The notes beneath the pieces were generated by a model. That model had not been told where the DNA came from. It saw nothing but the letters and a program-made list of their open reading frames with translations, and did no database searches. A program made the translations under genes and the position numbers. From positions 10,540,001 through 10,604,000 of the forward strand of contig CP018627.1 of assembly GCA_002021875.1 (NCBI GenBank): DNA of 64,000 nt. The letters run 5' to 3'. Within the stretch, counting starts at the first letter, position 1, and each line of letters starts with the position of its first letter. Source of the DNA: Streptomyces hygroscopicus. Its GTDB lineage: Bacteria; Actinomycetota; Actinomycetes; Streptomycetales; Streptomycetaceae. Positions 61,501-64,000 of this stretch are shown here, one piece after another.

Positions 61501-62241
61501 ATGCGAATCTCCGGCACGATGTCCATGCGCGCGGCGGCCGCGGCCGCCGCGGCCCTTGTCCTTCTCACTGCCTGCGGCGACGGCGGCGGAGACAGTGGTG
61601 GTGACAAGGGTGGAAACTCGGGCAAACAAGCGCTGCGCAGCGGGGCGCCCGCGCCGGATCCCACGCGCATCCCGGATGTGGGGGACACGCTCCAGTCCCG
61701 GATCCCGGACCAGTCCCGTCAGGTCGTGGCGGTCTACGGCAAAGGGGTGAACTCCGCGGACGCCACCGTGGTCCTCTACACCAAGCAGGGCAAGGCATGG
61801 GAGCGGACACGCAGTTGGACGGCGCACAACGGCAAGCGCGGCTGGACGACGAGCCATCACGAGGGCGACAAGCGCAGCCCGGTCGGCGTCTACACGCTCA
61901 GCGACGCGGGCGGGGTGCTGCCCGACCCCGGCGCCCGGCTGCCGTATACCGCCTCCGGCTCCTTCGCGGCGCCCCACTACTGGCCCAAGTCCCACTGGAC
62001 GGACTTCAACTACGTCATCGCCATTGACTACAACCGGGTCAAGGGCGCCTCGCCGCTCGACCAGACCCGGCCCGAAGGGCAGAGCAAGGGCGGCAGCATC
62101 TGGCTGCACATGGATCACGGCAGCGGCACCTCGGCCTGCGTCAGCCTCTCCAAGTCCGGTATGGAGTATCTGCTGAAGAATCTCGACCCCAAGCTGCACC
62201 CGGTGGTGGTCATGGGGGACAAGGCGCATCTGGCCGCCTGA
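61501..62241 (+). CDS. Lipoprotein L,D-transpeptidase (YkuD family)
   Basis: A 246-residue lipoprotein. The lipobox LLTAC gives modified C25 after an Ala-rich signal; a Gly/Asp-rich linker (about 26-45) leads to a YkuD domain ending with H203-x2-H206-G and SGTSACVSL, in which C213 is the nucleophile of the conserved HxxxxG...SxxC pattern. It probably makes 3-3 or lipoprotein cross-links in peptidoglycan, or modifies it. The spacer [15 protein letters not shown] supports the assignment. Single gene with its own promoter; divergent from the ABC exporter operon. Confidence 0.88.
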   Translation: MRISGTMSMRAAAAAAAALVLLTACGDGGGDSGGDKGGNSGKQALRSGAPAPDPTRIPDVGDTLQSRIPDQSRQVVAVYGKGVNSADATVVLYTKQGKAWERTRSWTAHNGKRGWTTSHHEGDKRSPVGVYTLSDAGGVLPDPGARLPYTASGSFAAPHYWPKSHWTDFNYVIAIDYNRVKGASPLDQTRPEGQSKGGSIWLHMDHGSGTSACVSLSKSGMEYLLKNLDPKLHPVVVMGDKAHLAA

Positions 62242-62366
62242 GCGCGGCGCCAGGGTTTTCCCGGCTGTTACACGGATCTCATCGGCGGAAACGTGCGCTC
62301 GCCATAGTGGGCGCCGCGCGGAATCAATCTTCCGCATCCCAGAAGTCCCGCCCCGGAGGAGATTCC

Positions 62367-63806
62367 GTGCCGCATTCCGTATCAGCGCCTTCGGTTCCCC
62401 GGCGCGTGGCAAGACTGCTGCGTACTTCCCTGTTCGCGCAGGTTGGCTGCGCCCTCGTGCTCGGTGTCGCGGTCGGCCGGCTCTGGCCGGACGTGGGCAC
62501 GGCCGTTCAGCCGCTCGGCGACGGCTTCGTCCGCCTTATCAAGGCGGTGATCGCGCCCCTCGTCTTCTGCGTGGTCGTCGGCGGTATCGCCAAGGCCGGG
62601 GATCTGAAGGCGTTCGGGCGAATCGGGCTGAAGGCGCTGATTTGGTTCGAGGTGGCCACTACCGTGGCGCTGGTCCTCGGTCTGCTCGCCGCCAATCTGG
62701 CCGGGCCGGGCACCGGTATGCATATCGATCCCGCCTCGCTCGACAGCTCGGCCGTGGACGAGCAGACCGGCGGCGGCCATCTGCCGTCGACGGATCAGTT
62801 CATCCTGGAGGCCCTGCCGGACAGCGCGGTCGGCGCCTTCGCCGAGAACTCCCTGCTCCAGGTGCTGGTGCTGGCCTGTCTGGTGGGCGCGGCGGTATTG
62901 CATCTGGGCAAGACCAAGGTGCCCGCGATCCTTTCGGCCGTCGACCAGGCCCAGGGGATCGTCTTCGCCGTCGTCGGCTTCATCATGCGGCTCGCGCCGC
63001 TGGCCGTCTTCGGGGCCATGGCCCATCTCGTCGGAGAGTACGGCCTGAAGGCCCTGTCGACGTACGGAGAGTTGATCGCGCTGTGTTATGGCGTCGCACT
63101 GCTCTTCCTGGTCCTGCTCGCCGTCGCCCTCAAGGCGATCACCGGGCTCAGTCTCTGGAAGTTCGTCAAGTACACCCGCGAGGAGATGCTGCTGGCCCTC
63201 GGTACCGCGTCCAGTGAGACCGTCATGCCGCGCATGATGCAGAAGCTGCGCGCCGCGGGGTGCCGGGAGGACGCGGTGGGCCTGGTGCTGCCCACCGGAT
63301 ACTCCTTCAACCTCGACGGTGCCTCGATCTATCTCTCCATGGGCACGCTGTTCATCGCCCAGGCGGTCGGGGTGGACCTGAGCCTGGGGCAGCAGATCAC
63401 CGTCATCCTCGTACTGATGCTCACCAGCAAGGGCATGGCCGGAGTGCCGGGTTCCGCCTTCCTCGCGCTGTCCGCCACCGCCTCGGCCCTCGGGGTGATC
63501 CCGGCCGCCGCCGTGGCCCTGCTGCTGGGGGTGGACCGGATCATGGATTCGATGCGGGTGGCCACGAATCTGCTCGGCAACTGCGTCGCGGTCTTCGCCG
63601 TCTCGCGCTGGGAGGGCGCACTGGATGCGCGGAAGGCCCAGCGGGTTCTCTCGGGCGAGGAGGCGGCCGAGGGGGCGGCGGCTCAGGAGGCGACGCCCGA
63701 GGGGGCGGCGGCCGAGGAGGAGAAGACGGCTGAGGAGAAGGACTCCGTCGCCCAGGCGGGGGCCGGCCGGACCGAGTCCGCGGGCAGTGTCTCCCGCAGC
63801 GGCTGA
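62367..63806 (+). CDS. dctA: DctA-type dicarboxylate/cation symporter
   Basis: A 479-residue DAACS-family transporter. Signature segments are ASSETVMPRMMQKL, GYSFNLDGASIYLSM and TSKGMAGVPGSAFLAL, which match the HP1, TM7 and HP2 regions. The start is the GTG at 62367, with GGAGGA just upstream. The C-terminal tail of about 60 residues is an unusual Glu/Ala/Lys-rich run of imperfect repeats (EEAAEGAAAQEATPEGAAAE). It likely imports C4-dicarboxylates with sodium or protons; glutamate/aspartate is the alternative. Confidence 0.9.
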   Translation: MPHSVSAPSVPRRVARLLRTSLFAQVGCALVLGVAVGRLWPDVGTAVQPLGDGFVRLIKAVIAPLVFCVVVGGIAKAGDLKAFGRIGLKALIWFEVATTVALVLGLLAANLAGPGTGMHIDPASLDSSAVDEQTGGGHLPSTDQFILEALPDSAVGAFAENSLLQVLVLACLVGAAVLHLGKTKVPAILSAVDQAQGIVFAVVGFIMRLAPLAVFGAMAHLVGEYGLKALSTYGELIALCYGVALLFLVLLAVALKAITGLSLWKFVKYTREEMLLALGTASSETVMPRMMQKLRAAGCREDAVGLVLPTGYSFNLDGASIYLSMGTLFIAQAVGVDLSLGQQITVILVLMLTSKGMAGVPGSAFLALSATASALGVIPAAAVALLLGVDRIMDSMRVATNLLGNCVAVFAVSRWEGALDARKAQRVLSGEEAAEGAAAQEATPEGAAAEEEKTAEEKDSVAQAGAGRTESAGSVSRSG

Positions 63807-63811
63807 AGGGT

Positions 63812-63839
63812 CCGGACCACCTCAGCAGCGGTGGTCCGG
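63812..63839. terminator. Bidirectional hairpin terminator
   Basis: A perfect 10-bp stem CCGGACCACC/GGTGGTCCGG with an 8-nt loop lies between the symporter and MarR genes. The MarR stop codon lies within its loop. Confidence 0.75.
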
Positions 63840-64000
63840 GGTGCCGGAGAGGGTGTCCAGCAGATCGCCCAGCGCGTCGCGCTGCTGATCACTGAGCGGT
63901 GCCAGGATGTCCTCCGCGGCGGCTCGGCGGGCCTCGCGCAGCGCGCGCAGCGTCGCCCGCCCGGTGTCGGTGAGCTCGATGCGCACCACCCGGCGGTTGG
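63822..64000 (-). CDS. MarR-family transcriptional regulator (C-terminal part, cut by window edge)
   Basis: The last 59 codons before the stop at 63822 read NRRVVRIELTDTGRATLRAL then a helical tail (ILAPLSDQQRDALGDLLDTL), the wing and dimerisation helix of a MarR regulator. The rest lies beyond the right edge. It is convergent with the DctA-type symporter gene, so it need not regulate it. Confidence 0.82.
   Translation of the reverse strand, partial: NRRVVRIELTDTGRATLRALREARRAAAEDILAPLSDQQRDALGDLLDTLSGTPDHRC

Overview
The window is high-GC DNA (roughly 70% G+C by eye) with strong third-position G/C bias, AGGAG-type ribosome binding sites, frequent ATGA start/stop overlaps, and a gene set typical of Streptomyces: ergothioneine operon, EshA-like encapsulins, Roadblock proteins, an Rpf/LysM/M23 cell-wall hydrolase and a SpoIIE-type phosphatase. 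It looks like chromosomal DNA. I see no rRNA, tRNA, CRISPR array, transposase, integrase or phage structural gene (apart from the domesticated HK97-fold encapsulins).

Layout. 0-4.7 kb: a membrane-anchored protein cut by the left edge, a flavin monooxygenase, an APC permease and an unknown protein. 4.9-9.1 kb: a tight operon of an FGGY kinase and two flavoproteins resembling GlpA and GlpB, probably for kinase-first polyol oxidation. 9.2-16.4 kb: S4/Hsp15 protein, dihydrolipoyl dehydrogenase, a multidomain SpoIIE phosphatase, an MBL-fold hydrolase and a gltD without gltB. 16.5-19.4 kb: a decayed strip with a frameshifted nitronate monooxygenase joined to a truncated patatin gene, an intact SGNH hydrolase and an N-terminally deleted phytoene-desaturase-like gene. 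19.4-21 kb: Rpf-LysM-M23 hydrolase with a CRP-type site upstream and a probable glycosidase remnant. 21.1-25.4 kb: egtABCD in one coupled operon. 25.6-30.6 kb: quinone oxidoreductase, two acyl-CoA dehydrogenases and a GMC oxidoreductase.

30.8-33.9 kb is the most distinctive region: two tandem genes for Family 2B (EshA-like, cyclic-nucleotide-domain) encapsulin shell proteins, sharing a roughly 280-bp near-identical tract that suggests gene conversion, next to a 64-residue membrane protein and without the usual terpene-cyclase cargo. Then come a Tat-exported phosphodiesterase, a GNAT enzyme and a xylose block (ROK regulator, xylB, divergent xylA) followed by a secreted pectinesterase: plant cell-wall sugar use.

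41-57 kb: SWIM/SNF2 pair, small membrane protein, unknown protein, a PadR regulator with a perfect palindromic operator facing an alpha/beta hydrolase, a methyltransferase, two Roadblock proteins around a zinc alcohol dehydrogenase and a PPOX enzyme, an unknown protein, acyl-CoA thioesterase II and a Ski2-like helicase. 57-64 kb: a membrane metal-dependent-hydrolase-like protein, a heterodimeric ABC exporter whose two halves carry complementary damaged ATP-site motifs, a lipoprotein L,D-transpeptidase, a DctA-type symporter and the C-terminus of a MarR regulator. Strong perfect hairpins act as terminators between several convergent genes.
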